Source: Pseudomonadales bacterium (GTDB lineage Bacteria; Pseudomonadota; Gammaproteobacteria; Pseudomonadales; Pseudohongiellaceae). From it: a stretch of DNA of 64,000 nt. The notes under the pieces were generated by a model. It saw only the letters and a program-made list of their open reading frames with translations, had not been told where the DNA came from and did no database searches. The position numbers and the translations under genes were made by a program. The stretch spans positions 1-64,000 of the forward strand of contig JAJDYJ010000019.1 of assembly GCA_022822865.1 (NCBI GenBank). Reading direction: 5' to 3'. Shown here in pieces: positions 34,152 to 43,666 of this stretch. Each line of letters starts with the position of its first letter. Positions within the stretch are counted from its first letter, which is position 1.

Positions 34152-35446
34152 CGGGATTCCGCCGCCCAGAATTGCCGGTAGAGTTCGCCGCGAAACGCCT
34201 CGTCCCTGCCGTAGCCATCTTCGTTGATCCAGAAAATCTGCGACATGATTATGCCGACGAATTCCCGCTTCGGATCGACCCAGAAATGGGTTCCCTCGTA
34301 TCCGCCGCCGACCCACAAGCCCTCTTCGCCCTGTTCGCGGGTCCTGGTCGGCTCGCCGGTCACCCACAGGTTGAAGCCGTTGTGCCCTTCGGGATTGTCG
34401 AGTTGGGTATGCGGGGCGTAAATGTCCTCGACCGTCGCAGTCTCCAGCAATCTCGTTCCGTTGAGCGTTCCGTGATTGAGCAGCATTCTCAGGAAATCCG
34501 CGTAGCCGTCGGCGGTGGCCACCATGCCCTCGCCGCCGAGATAAAGTTCGTGCTCCGGGTCGTAGTCGGGCACGTCCGGCCCGAAGATATCGAGTTCGCC
34601 GGGAAACGCCGGTCGCAACGTGCCGCCCTGGCCGCTGATTCTCGGCGGCAATTCGGCGTCCGGCGGCAAATCGTATTGCAATCCTTCGATACCCAGCGGT
34701 CCGGTCAGGCGCTCTTCCACCAGTTGCTTGAGACTCAAGCCCGTTGCGCGTTCGGCCACCATTCCCAGGATCGTGGTATTGGTCCCGTAGTAATAGGTGG
34801 TTCCCGGATGCTGGATCAGCGGCAGGTCCGCGAGGCGGGCGATAAATTCGTCGGAATCCGCCGCCGTCACCACGTTGCTGTCGGCGAGCGCGGAGTCGAT
34901 GCACGGCATTCCCGTGGTGGCGTAATAGAAACCGGCTTCGTGGTTGATCAGGTGCCGCACCGTCATCACGGTGTCCGCGGGAACGAGTTCAAACGGACAG
35001 GCCGGGTCCGCTTGCCCGAAGTCGAGTTCAGCCAGACTCCTGCCATCGGAAGTGACCGCGACCTGCATGTCGGAAAGTTCCGGAATGTAGCTCGCGACCG
35101 GATCTTCCAGGCTCAGAACGCCGTCTTCCACCAGGTCGAGAACTACCGAGATGGTGACGATCTTGCTCATGGACCAGATTCGAATCCACGACTGCCCGTC
35201 GATCTGCGCGTCCGGCAGCAGGTCCCGATTCACGACACTGTGCTCGTATGCGACATTGCCGTCGCGGTCTTCTAGCCGGGCGTAGAGGAAGGGATAGTGG
35301 CCCTCTTCGACGAAGCGGTCGAGGACCGCGTCGAGGGCGTCCGGGTCGGGAACTTCGATCTGCGCCTGGGCGAAATTTACCCAGGAAATCAACACCAGGG
35401 CGGACGCCAGGGCGCCCGCCGGTGATGTCAACGCCGAGCGGATCAT
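34148..35446 (-). CDS. Serine hydrolase, class C beta-lactamase family
   Basis: Signal peptide; SMSK (SxxK) in IRIWSMSKIVTISVVLDLVEDGVLSLEDPVASYIPEL; YYYGTN (YxN-type). Confidence 0.88.
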   Translation of the reverse strand: MIRSALTSPAGALASALVLISWVNFAQAQIEVPDPDALDAVLDRFVEEGHYPFLYARLEDRDGNVAYEHSVVNRDLLPDAQIDGQSWIRIWSMSKIVTISVVLDLVEDGVLSLEDPVASYIPELSDMQVAVTSDGRSLAELDFGQADPACPFELVPADTVMTVRHLINHEAGFYYATTGMPCIDSALADSNVVTAADSDEFIARLADLPLIQHPGTTYYYGTNTTILGMVAERATGLSLKQLVEERLTGPLGIEGLQYDLPPDAELPPRISGQGGTLRPAFPGELDIFGPDVPDYDPEHELYLGGEGMVATADGYADFLRMLLNHGTLNGTRLLETATVEDIYAPHTQLDNPEGHNGFNLWVTGEPTRTREQGEEGLWVGGGYEGTHFWVDPKREFVGIIMSQIFWINEDGYGRDEAFRGELYRQFWAAESR

Positions 35447-35461
35447 CGGCCGTGGCCGGCG

Positions 35462-38233
35462 TCAGAACCGGTACGACGCGCCGACGAAGTAGGTCGCGCC
35501 GTAGGACTGCCAGTCCTTGACCATCCGATGATCGTTGTTGAGGAATCCGACGAAAGGTTCGTCGGTCAGATTGGTGCCTTGCAGGTACAGCGTCAGGCCG
35601 TCCAACTGGCCGCCTTCGAAGCTGTAGCTGAGCTGGGCGTCAACCAGTTGTTCCTCGCTGATCGAGCGCAAGGTCCGGCCCGCGCCGAATCCCTGCACCT
35701 CGCCGAGGAAATCCGAGCGGTGATTGCCGCTTATCCGGGCCGAAAAACCGCCTCTTTCATAATAGAAAGTCAGGTTCATGACGGTATCGGACAGACCCGG
35801 CAAGGGCGTCGACGGGTCGCCGGTGCCGCGCTCGATTTCGCTGTCGGTCCAGGAACCGTTGAATACCGCGCCAAATCCTTCCAGGGCCGGATTCAGCGCT
35901 TCGCCGGCGACTTGCAGCGACAGTTCGTAGCCCGAGATGTTGCCGCCATCGCCGTTGGAAGGCCGGCTTACGATGCCCGTCGTCAGCGCCGGAGTGACGC
36001 CGCCGGTGGGAAATCCGGCAAAGTCAACGAGTCTGGGCTGCTCGTAGATGTAGGTTGTGAGATCCTTGTAGAAAGTCGCGAGCGCGAAGTAGCCCGTGGC
36101 GTCGGGGAAATACAATTCATAGGACAAGTCGATCGAATCCGCCATCCAGGGCCGCAGATCCGGGCTGCCGCCGCTGCCGCCCCAGGGCGCCTGGTTGATA
36201 TCCGTGGAATCGGCCAGGCTGGCGTTGAAATTTACTTCCCGGCCGGCGCGCATCTCGTCCATCCGCGCCCGGGCGAGAGTGCGCGCGATGCCCAGACGGA
36301 TGTATTGCGCGTCGGCGATCTCGAAATTCAGGTTCAGGCTCGGCAGGTATTCGGTGTAGTCGGCGCCTCCGGTGACCGTTTGCAAGGTGGTCGCTTCCGC
36401 TGCGCTCGAAGGCGGCGGCCAGCCGCCGTTGGCGGCGCTCGACCCCGACGAACTCTGGTCGGTGCGCACTGCCTGCACGCCGAAATTGCCTGTCACCGGC
36501 ACATCGCCGAGCGAGGATTCGATATTGAACTTGACGTAGGCGACGGTCACGTCTTCGTCCACCGTCCAGTCGTTGGAAAGCACGCCGCCGCCGAAGTGAT
36601 CCGCGCGGTAGTAGATTCCGCTGTCGTACAAGGCGACCGGATCGAAAGTGGCGATGGTCGCCAGGCCGAAGGGAACGGTGACCGCGCCGGTGGGCGTGAA
36701 ATCCTGCGTGAGTTCGCCGCTCGTCAGCCCGAGGAAGCCCTGGTTGCTGGCGTTTCTCGATTTGCTGCGGCTATCGAACTGCACGCCGAAATCGACGCTG
36801 CTGATTGCGCCGCCGAGATAGCGCTCGGCGCTGAGCTTGATCTGGGTCAACTCGTCTTCGATCGACGGTCGGTTGTCGTAACCCACCTGGCCGCCGGGAA
36901 TGGCGGGGTTGCCCCAACCCATCGGGCTGGTCAGCACCGTCGCGCCCGGCGAGAGGACATCGGCCGAGGACGTGAAGCGCGGCGCATGATTGCCGATGAC
37001 GAATCCGATCGTGTCCGTCGCGCCCTGGCCGCTGGGGCCGGTTCCCGTGTTGAGCGAGAGGATGACGTCCTGGCGGTCGACGGCGGAATGGCTGATGTCG
37101 GCGGTTACGTCCCAGTCGTCGTTGACATCGAACTCGAGGTTCCAGCCGGCGGCCCACAGATCCGCGTCGCGCGATTCGAGATTGTTGCTGATGACCGCCT
37201 TGGCGCTATTGAACGTGCCGCTGGTTATCAGCCCGTTGTTGACCTGTTCGTTTGCCAGATTAACCCCGGTGTTCCAGGAGAACCAGGCAGGATAGAGGGG
37301 CAACTCGTATTGCCTGGACAGCGAGGATTCCTCGAAGCTCGACCGGTAGACGTCGATCGTGGAAGTGACGCGCTCGTTGGGCTGAAATTCGAGTACGGCC
37401 ATGAAGCTGTCGCGGGTCAGCTCGCCGGACTGCGCCTTCGGATTGATGCCGGTTATCCCCTGGGCGCCGTTGTAATCGTTGTAATCCCAGATGTCGATCA
37501 CTTCGCGCTGGCTGGGAGAGCCGATATGGGAAAAGCCCAGCGCCACGCCGACGGTGCCGTCGGCGTTCTGGTCGATGTACGAGCCGGTGTAGCGCCAGCC
37601 GGCGTCGTCAAGTTCGGGATTGAGCGCGCCGTACTCGTTCATCTCGTAGCGGGCATTGACCACGACGACGCGCTCGTCGTAATCCAGCGGGCTTACGGTG
37701 CGCATGTCCACCGTGCCGGCGAGTCCCTGCCCGGTCAGCGAAGCGTCCGGCGTCTTGTAGACGACGACGCCTTGCAGCAGTTCGGAGGGGTACTGGTCGA
37801 ATTCGACGCCGCGATTGTCGCCGGCGCTGACCTGCTGGCGCCCGTTCAGCAAGGCGGTGGAGAAATCAGGCGCCAGGCCGCGGATGCTGATCACCTGCTG
37901 GCGGCCGTTGAGGCGCTGGCCGGCGAGTCCCGTCAGCCGCGTCAGGGCTTCGGCGATGCTGTTGTCGGGCAGCTTGCCGATATCCTCGGCGGATATCGCT
38001 TCCACGATCAACTCCGAATTCCGTTTCGTCGCCATGGAATTCAGCAGGCTCTGGCGGAAACCGGTAACGACGATTTGCTCGATCGTCGCGCCTTCCTGGG
38101 CCACGGCCGTCCCGGCGAGCGGAGCCAGCGCCGCGGCGACGGCCAGGGAAAGCGGCTTCAGATTCTTTGAAAAATCGCCTTTCCGGCGAAAATTTGTTCC
38201 TCGCGGCTCACTTATTGAAACGCTTCGCGTCAT
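35462..38233 (-). CDS. TonB-dependent outer-membrane receptor
   Basis: IEQIVVTGFRQSLLNSMATKRNSELIVEAISAEDIGKLPDNSIAEALTRLTGL plug; C-terminal YGATYFVGASYRF ends in aromatic F. Confidence 0.94.
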   Translation of the reverse strand: MTRSVSISEPRGTNFRRKGDFSKNLKPLSLAVAAALAPLAGTAVAQEGATIEQIVVTGFRQSLLNSMATKRNSELIVEAISAEDIGKLPDNSIAEALTRLTGLAGQRLNGRQQVISIRGLAPDFSTALLNGRQQVSAGDNRGVEFDQYPSELLQGVVVYKTPDASLTGQGLAGTVDMRTVSPLDYDERVVVVNARYEMNEYGALNPELDDAGWRYTGSYIDQNADGTVGVALGFSHIGSPSQREVIDIWDYNDYNGAQGITGINPKAQSGELTRDSFMAVLEFQPNERVTSTIDVYRSSFEESSLSRQYELPLYPAWFSWNTGVNLANEQVNNGLITSGTFNSAKAVISNNLESRDADLWAAGWNLEFDVNDDWDVTADISHSAVDRQDVILSLNTGTGPSGQGATDTIGFVIGNHAPRFTSSADVLSPGATVLTSPMGWGNPAIPGGQVGYDNRPSIEDELTQIKLSAERYLGGAISSVDFGVQFDSRSKSRNASNQGFLGLTSGELTQDFTPTGAVTVPFGLATIATFDPVALYDSGIYYRADHFGGGVLSNDWTVDEDVTVAYVKFNIESSLGDVPVTGNFGVQAVRTDQSSSGSSAANGGWPPPSSAAEATTLQTVTGGADYTEYLPSLNLNFEIADAQYIRLGIARTLARARMDEMRAGREVNFNASLADSTDINQAPWGGSGGSPDLRPWMADSIDLSYELYFPDATGYFALATFYKDLTTYIYEQPRLVDFAGFPTGGVTPALTTGIVSRPSNGDGGNISGYELSLQVAGEALNPALEGFGAVFNGSWTDSEIERGTGDPSTPLPGLSDTVMNLTFYYERGGFSARISGNHRSDFLGEVQGFGAGRTLRSISEEQLVDAQLSYSFEGGQLDGLTLYLQGTNLTDEPFVGFLNNDHRMVKDWQSYGATYFVGASYRF

Positions 38234-38321
38234 GGTATTCCTCTCAGTTTCACCGATCCGGCGATGTCTGGAATTCAGCTATCCCGAACTTATAGGCTTA
38301 TGCGCCCGGTTTAGCAATAAA

Positions 38322-38337
38322 ATGCATACGTATTCAT
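38322..38337. promoter_or_regulatory. Candidate LacI-type operator upstream of the TonB receptor
   Basis: ATGCATACGTATTCAT; imperfect 16-bp palindrome, similar to 47881-47896 and 59617-59632. Confidence 0.55.
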
Positions 38338-38348
38338 ATCGGAGCGGC

Positions 38349-40007
38349 TCAAAGCCCTCCGTCCTGCTCAGAAATCATGCGGCGAAAAAACGCCTCTTCG
38401 CCGATCGTCTCGTACGCCCGGCGCAATAGCTCGCGCCGCTCGTCGAAGCTCATTTCCTGGCCTTGCTGTTCCGGCGTCCATCGCAGCAGTCCGTCCCCGA
38501 AAACCACGCCGAAATAGGGCGCATAGCGAAATTCTTCCGCTCGGCCTAACATGCGCGGATCCTGCCGCGATTCGAGATAGGAGAACAACCGTTCGCCAAG
38601 ACGGTCCAGCAATTCCGCGTGGCTTCCGTCCGCGGCGAGATTGCGCATCTGCCAGGCGTCGGCGCGAACGTCGTACAGTTCGAACTCGCTTCTCGGCCCG
38701 AAACTCAGCGCATGCAAGGCAGGGTATTCCCCGGCGTTTTCTTCCATGAACGATTTCGCCGGGCCACCGTCCACGTCTAGCGGAATCGCGTCCGGCCTCG
38801 CGTTCCAGATCAACAGATGATCGTACGTCCTGATTGCCCGCGACGGAAAGGACATTCCGCCCGAATCCGGATAAAACCCGTGCCGCTCGCGGTACATGTA
38901 AACCGCTTCCCGCGCCGCTTGGCCGGACGTGCCGGGGATCAGCAGGGGCGCCAGGCTCTGTCCGCTCATTTCCGCTTGCGCTTCCACGCCGGCGAACTCC
39001 AGGAAAGTAGGCGCGATGTCCGTCAAACTGACCAGGTTTTCGATCCTGCGGCCGCCGGCGATGTTGTCGCCCCACCAGAACAGCAACGGCATTCTCGTGC
39101 CGTAGTCGTAAAGAGTCGCCTTGGCCCGCGGGAAGGGCATGCCGTTGTCCGAGGTGAATACGACGATGGTATCGTCCTGCAGCCCGCGCCGGTCCAGCGC
39201 TTCCATCACCCGGCCCACCTGGGCGTCGATGTATTCGATTTCGGCGTAGTATTCCGCGATGTCGTCGCGCACTTCGCCGGCGTCGGGCATGAACGGCGGC
39301 ACCGTCACCGCTGCCGAATCTATGCCGAGCGCCGCCGCCACGCCCTCGGTATAGCCGCGATGCGGCTCGAAAGTTCCCATCCAGAACGAAAACGGCCGGG
39401 TCTCATCGGCGGCGTCCAGGAATGCCTCGAAATTCGCCGCGTAGTCGATGTCCGACATCTGCAATTCTTCGAACCGGTCGCCGTAAGGCCGGCTTCGAAT
39501 CCCGTTCCAGGGCCGGCCTGCCGGATTGACGTCCCTGTCGATCAGGAATCCGGGCGCCCAGCCCTTTCCCGTAGCGCCGACCCGGTAGCCGTGTTGCGCC
39601 AGGATTTCGGTCCAGGTCGCGAACCGGGCCGGCAGATAGCCCCAGAGCGTTGCCCCCTCTTCCAGTTCGAAACCGTTCCTGCCGGTGAGGATGGACGCCC
39701 GGGAAGGAGTGCAGGAAGGCGTGCTGACAAATGCGTTTTCGAAAACGACGCCTTCACGCGCCAGCCGGTCGAGATTGGGCGTGCGCACCTCGTCACTACC
39801 ATAGGCGCCCACGTGCGCCCAGCTCAGATCGTCGGCAATGATGAACACGATGTTCGGCGCCACTGTTGTACCAGTGGCCGGTTCCTGCGCCGCCGGCAAA
39901 CATCCGCCAAGCATAAGTGCGAACAGTGCCGGCAGCAGGGCGGGCCGGAAGGGTTTTCGCTTTCCGGCCAATTTACGCAAGCATGAAAATAAATCGTTCA
40001 TAGCCAT
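38349..40007 (-). CDS. S1-family sulfatase, lipoprotein
   Basis: Lipobox-like LMLGGC; NIVFIIADDLSWAHVGAYG; SCTPSRASILTGR matches the canonical CxPSR formylglycine motif. Confidence 0.92.
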   Translation of the reverse strand: MAMNDLFSCLRKLAGKRKPFRPALLPALFALMLGGCLPAAQEPATGTTVAPNIVFIIADDLSWAHVGAYGSDEVRTPNLDRLAREGVVFENAFVSTPSCTPSRASILTGRNGFELEEGATLWGYLPARFATWTEILAQHGYRVGATGKGWAPGFLIDRDVNPAGRPWNGIRSRPYGDRFEELQMSDIDYAANFEAFLDAADETRPFSFWMGTFEPHRGYTEGVAAALGIDSAAVTVPPFMPDAGEVRDDIAEYYAEIEYIDAQVGRVMEALDRRGLQDDTIVVFTSDNGMPFPRAKATLYDYGTRMPLLFWWGDNIAGGRRIENLVSLTDIAPTFLEFAGVEAQAEMSGQSLAPLLIPGTSGQAAREAVYMYRERHGFYPDSGGMSFPSRAIRTYDHLLIWNARPDAIPLDVDGGPAKSFMEENAGEYPALHALSFGPRSEFELYDVRADAWQMRNLAADGSHAELLDRLGERLFSYLESRQDPRMLGRAEEFRYAPYFGVVFGDGLLRWTPEQQGQEMSFDERRELLRRAYETIGEEAFFRRMISEQDGGL

Positions 40008-40215
40008 TCCGAAGAATTCCTAGAGTTCGAGTTGAGGGCCACTTCCCCCATCGAAAAATGATGCTCGGCGGCGCACATGCGAAGCCGCGTCTTCACACCG
40101 TCATCGATTTTGGCCAAATCCGAGCGTTTCTTCAAAACGTTTCCTAGACTTTGTACACGAATGTTCTGTCCGGCAACGGATGGGGCGAATTTTTACTCTT
40201 TGATGGAGAGCCAGC

Positions 40216-41952
40216 ATGAGAGATTTTCCCGCCATCCGCGCCCGTATGCATGATTCGGCCCTCAAACGGGTTTCCAGAAGCTTTTCCGCCACTCTGTCGG
40301 ATATTTTCACCGAAACCCTGCAAAACGCCCGCCGCGCCGGGGCCACGGAAGTGCGCGTCACGCTGGACAGACCGGAGAGATCCGACCATTTTGGCATTGA
40401 AGTAACGGATGACGGCGAAGGCATATCCGATCCATCGGTGCTGCTTTGGTATGGTCAAAATGGCTGGGCCGACGATTTTGTGCAGCAGGAGGATGCCGCC
40501 GGGATGGGCATGCTTAGCATGGCCCGCCGGGGCTGCGTGGTGGCCTCGCGGCCCCGACCGGAAATTGGCGATCCAAGAGCTGTTTCGGGTTTTCAAGTCG
40601 TGCTTGAACCCAAGCATTTCTTGGGAGAAGCTGAAGCCAAAGTACATGCCACCGCCGAAGCTCCGCAGCCGCATGGCACGAAGGTATCGTTTTTGGTGGA
40701 AGAACAGGAAAACGCATACCAGATCCGTTCGGCGCTGGAAGCGGCAGCCCTGCATTATCCGTTGCCCGTTCGGTTTGAGTACGCGCCCCATACGCCGCAG
40801 GGAGGCGAATTGCTTCCCCAACGCGCTTTTTTGGACGGCGCTGTCTCGATCAAGCGCTGGCGCGGACTGACTTTTGGGGTGTTCAAAAACAAACTGCGTT
40901 TTGGCATGCGCGACCCGGACTTGAATTTTTTCGGCCTCAATATTGACGTAAGCCTGCCGGACGCAGACACAGTCTTTGGCGCTACTTGGCGAGTCGCGGC
41001 CGATGTTGAAAATTGCCCGGAACTCGAACTTGTGCTGCCAGCGCGCAAGGAAGCGGTGGAAACGCCATTCTTGGCGGAAATGCGGGAAGCCGCGCAGTTG
41101 GCAATCTTTCAAGCAATGGCGGGCGAACCCGAACCGAGACCTACGTTTGACACTTGGCGAAAAGCTCAAAAAGCGGGCATCAACCTGCCTCCGCCGCCGC
41201 CGGAACTCGCGTCATGGTTGCCGGATCTCGCCGATTTCAATGATTTTCGTGAAGCGCCCAAACCGAAAGCGGTGGAAGATGAAGCTTTGATTGTCGCCTG
41301 CGACCTCGAACCGCCGGAATCACAAGCGTTTTGGCGGGCGGCCCGGAAAAATGGCTTGCACGAAAGACTTTTTAGGATGGATCAGCGACTGATGGGATTT
41401 GACTGGTATGAAGCGATATCGCGCGTGACGGGTCTTTCAACCGAAATCACTGCCGAGGGGCGAACGGAGCCACTTGGCGCATTCGCAAAGCGCGGGGACA
41501 AGCCATTGCCGCAGCGGCCCGAATTGATCCGGATTAAGGCAACGATCAAATCTGCCGCCAAATCGGAAAGCAGAATCGACCTGCCCACTGACCTCGCTTT
41601 TGTCGGCGAGCCCGGGGGCTGGGTCGAGGATGCGCTGCCGTTGTTGACTTTGAATAGCGATCTGGCTCCCTGCGCCCTTGCCGATTTGATGCGCGACGCA
41701 TTCTTTTCGCCGTCGGATGACGCTGGCGCCGATTCCTGGGAAAGTCAGCGCGATAATTTCGAGCAAACCGCCTTTCATATGGCAACGCGGCTCTTGGTTT
41801 CCGATGACGCGGCGCGCAAACAGACCATCGCCGAAATCGTTTGGCGCGAACTGTCTTGGCTCATCCCCCGCGATGGCGAAGCCTGCATCACCGTGCGAGG
41901 GCGCGAAGTCGACGTTGCGCTGCGCGATCTGGAGACCCAAGCCAGGACTTAA
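40216..41952 (+). CDS. GHKL (HSP90-like/Bergerat) ATP-binding protein
   Basis: FTETLQNARRAGATEV (N box), VTDDGEGISDPS, AAGMGMLSMARRG (G box). Confidence 0.78.
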   Translation: MRDFPAIRARMHDSALKRVSRSFSATLSDIFTETLQNARRAGATEVRVTLDRPERSDHFGIEVTDDGEGISDPSVLLWYGQNGWADDFVQQEDAAGMGMLSMARRGCVVASRPRPEIGDPRAVSGFQVVLEPKHFLGEAEAKVHATAEAPQPHGTKVSFLVEEQENAYQIRSALEAAALHYPLPVRFEYAPHTPQGGELLPQRAFLDGAVSIKRWRGLTFGVFKNKLRFGMRDPDLNFFGLNIDVSLPDADTVFGATWRVAADVENCPELELVLPARKEAVETPFLAEMREAAQLAIFQAMAGEPEPRPTFDTWRKAQKAGINLPPPPPELASWLPDLADFNDFREAPKPKAVEDEALIVACDLEPPESQAFWRAARKNGLHERLFRMDQRLMGFDWYEAISRVTGLSTEITAEGRTEPLGAFAKRGDKPLPQRPELIRIKATIKSAAKSESRIDLPTDLAFVGEPGGWVEDALPLLTLNSDLAPCALADLMRDAFFSPSDDAGADSWESQRDNFEQTAFHMATRLLVSDDAARKQTIAEIVWRELSWLIPRDGEACITVRGREVDVALRDLETQART

Positions 41953-42037
41953 CTCCACCGCTCACAGCGCCTTATCAAAATCAGCGTGCTTACACATGAG
42001 GAGGCATTTCGTATGAGTCTGCCAATAGACGAACTTT

Positions 42038-42724
42038 CTATTTTCGTTCTCTACGCAATGCGCCTTTCTCGCGCCAGTACGCCTCAAATTCTGATTGGGA
42101 CGAGAACGCGCCGTTACCTGCCGCGAAGTCCTCCAGCCTCCCGCGCAAGCTGCCAATGTTCGCGGTATTGCCGCTGCCGGGATGCCTGCCTGCAATTCGC
42201 CACTTTTCCTGCACGAATACCTCGACATCATCGAAGGGCAGAACTATGTTTTGCAGTTCGTCAAACGAGTAAATCGACGCATCCGCCGCCCGCTTCCCCT
42301 CAACGCGGTTGTATACGAACCCGATGATCCAATGTTCCTTGTACTCGCTGTAGGGAAAGACGATGTTCTTTGATTGGGTTTCGGGATTCAGAAAACTCGT
42401 GTAGCTGCCAAGCGTGTAGGAGAACGTCGCATTTTCCGAGCGCCGGTAGGTGGTTTTCACGTCTATGGCGATTTTTGCCGGGTCGTCTTCACCGCGCATC
42501 AAGGTGAAATCGGGGTAGAAATTCTGTTGCTTCGGTTCGAGCAGGATCAAGTCGTTTCGGGCCGCGTATGCGGCAATTACCTGACGCGCAACAATCTCGA
42601 ATATCGCGCCGATGACCTTTGTATCCGATCCCAGCGGATAGACCCGGCCCCGCCGGTCCACCAAGCCGCAGATGCTGTATCCGTTCTGGATGGAAGCGAG
42701 CTTGTCGAGAATGAAATCCCTCAT
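42038..42724 (-). CDS. EcoRV-like type II restriction endonuclease
   Basis: VYPLGSDTKV, IFE, EPKQQNFYPDFTL, KIAIDVKTTY (PD...DxK catalytic motif), SYTSF, HWIIGFVY, GSGNTANIGS. Extensive match to the EcoRV sequence as I remember it. Confidence 0.92.
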   Translation of the reverse strand: MRDFILDKLASIQNGYSICGLVDRRGRVYPLGSDTKVIGAIFEIVARQVIAAYAARNDLILLEPKQQNFYPDFTLMRGEDDPAKIAIDVKTTYRRSENATFSYTLGSYTSFLNPETQSKNIVFPYSEYKEHWIIGFVYNRVEGKRAADASIYSFDELQNIVLPFDDVEVFVQEKWRIAGRHPGSGNTANIGSLRGRLEDFAAGNGAFSSQSEFEAYWREKGALRRERK

Positions 42725-43560
42725 CCGACGACAAGCGCTTCCGTCATCTTGTTGCGTAGGTCTTCGGTCGAGCCGAGATGGTAGAAATGGTCGTGCGTCC
42801 TGATGTCGTAGCCATCGAATGCGGCATAAAGATTGCTGTTGCGCCGATACTTGTTTTCCGCCCACATAGAGTAAAGGAACGGGCAGGGAAGCGCTTTCAG
42901 GGTTCGTTCAAGATCGCTCGAATCCGCGTCCGTCCATTTGTTGAAATAGTCGGTGAACCGGCCCGCGTATGGCGGATCGGCGTAAACGATATCATCGGCC
43001 GAGGCGGAAGCCAGGGTGGTTCGCCAGTCCGCGCAGACGAATTCCCAATCCTTGCCGGCCATTGCTTGGGCGGCCCATAGAATCTGATTGCAGATTCGCG
43101 TGATATAGGCTTGCCGAAATCTTTCCGGCTTGCGGCAAAAAGGCGTGTTGAAACCGCCCTTGCCGTTGAAGCGCATCAAGCCATTGAAACAGGCACGATT
43201 GAGAAACAGGAAATCAAGCGGGTCATGACATTCGTTGAACCGGGCGCGGACTCGGTAGTAATGCTCCGCACCGTCAAGCCGGAGCAGTTCGGCTTCCCTG
43301 TCCAGGTATGCTTTCGTTTTCTCCGCGGTGAGCAGGCCGCGCTGAATGTCGGAATATAGCCTGATGACGTGTTCGTTCGTATCGCCCGCGAGCGCCCGTT
43401 GCGGGGCCACGTTGAACAGAACCACACCGGAGCCGAGAAACGGTTCGACCCATTTTCCCCTACCCGGCCACGATGACGCGCTATCCCGGATCAACGGAAT
43501 CAGTTTCGTCTTGATGCCTTGCGTTTTGATGGGTGGGGCTTTTGGTCTACGCTCATCCAT
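42721..43560 (-). CDS. EcoRV-type adenine-specific DNA methyltransferase (Dam family)
   Basis: PPIKTQGIKTKLIPLI, WVEPFLGSGVVLFNVAPQRAL, DFLFLNRACFNGLMRFNGKGGFNTPFCRKP, VYADPPYAGRFTDYFNKW (DPPY). 4-bp overlap with the endonuclease gene. Confidence 0.93.
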   Translation of the reverse strand: MDERRPKAPPIKTQGIKTKLIPLIRDSASSWPGRGKWVEPFLGSGVVLFNVAPQRALAGDTNEHVIRLYSDIQRGLLTAEKTKAYLDREAELLRLDGAEHYYRVRARFNECHDPLDFLFLNRACFNGLMRFNGKGGFNTPFCRKPERFRQAYITRICNQILWAAQAMAGKDWEFVCADWRTTLASASADDIVYADPPYAGRFTDYFNKWTDADSSDLERTLKALPCPFLYSMWAENKYRRNSNLYAAFDGYDIRTHDHFYHLGSTEDLRNKMTEALVVG

Positions 43561-43666
43561 TGCGTTTTAGGGTCTTAACTGCTCGTTCATGGGCGGGAGC
43601 GTATCAGGGAATCACAAGACAGGCCAACTTCGCTTCCCTGCCCGCGCCGATTTAAGCAAGCATGGA

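Noticed and set aside
35528-38170. 880-aa plus-strand ORF antisense to the TonB receptor
   Set aside because: Low-complexity Arg/Ala/Val-rich translation typical of antisense frames in high-GC DNA; the minus strand has an unambiguous TonB receptor.
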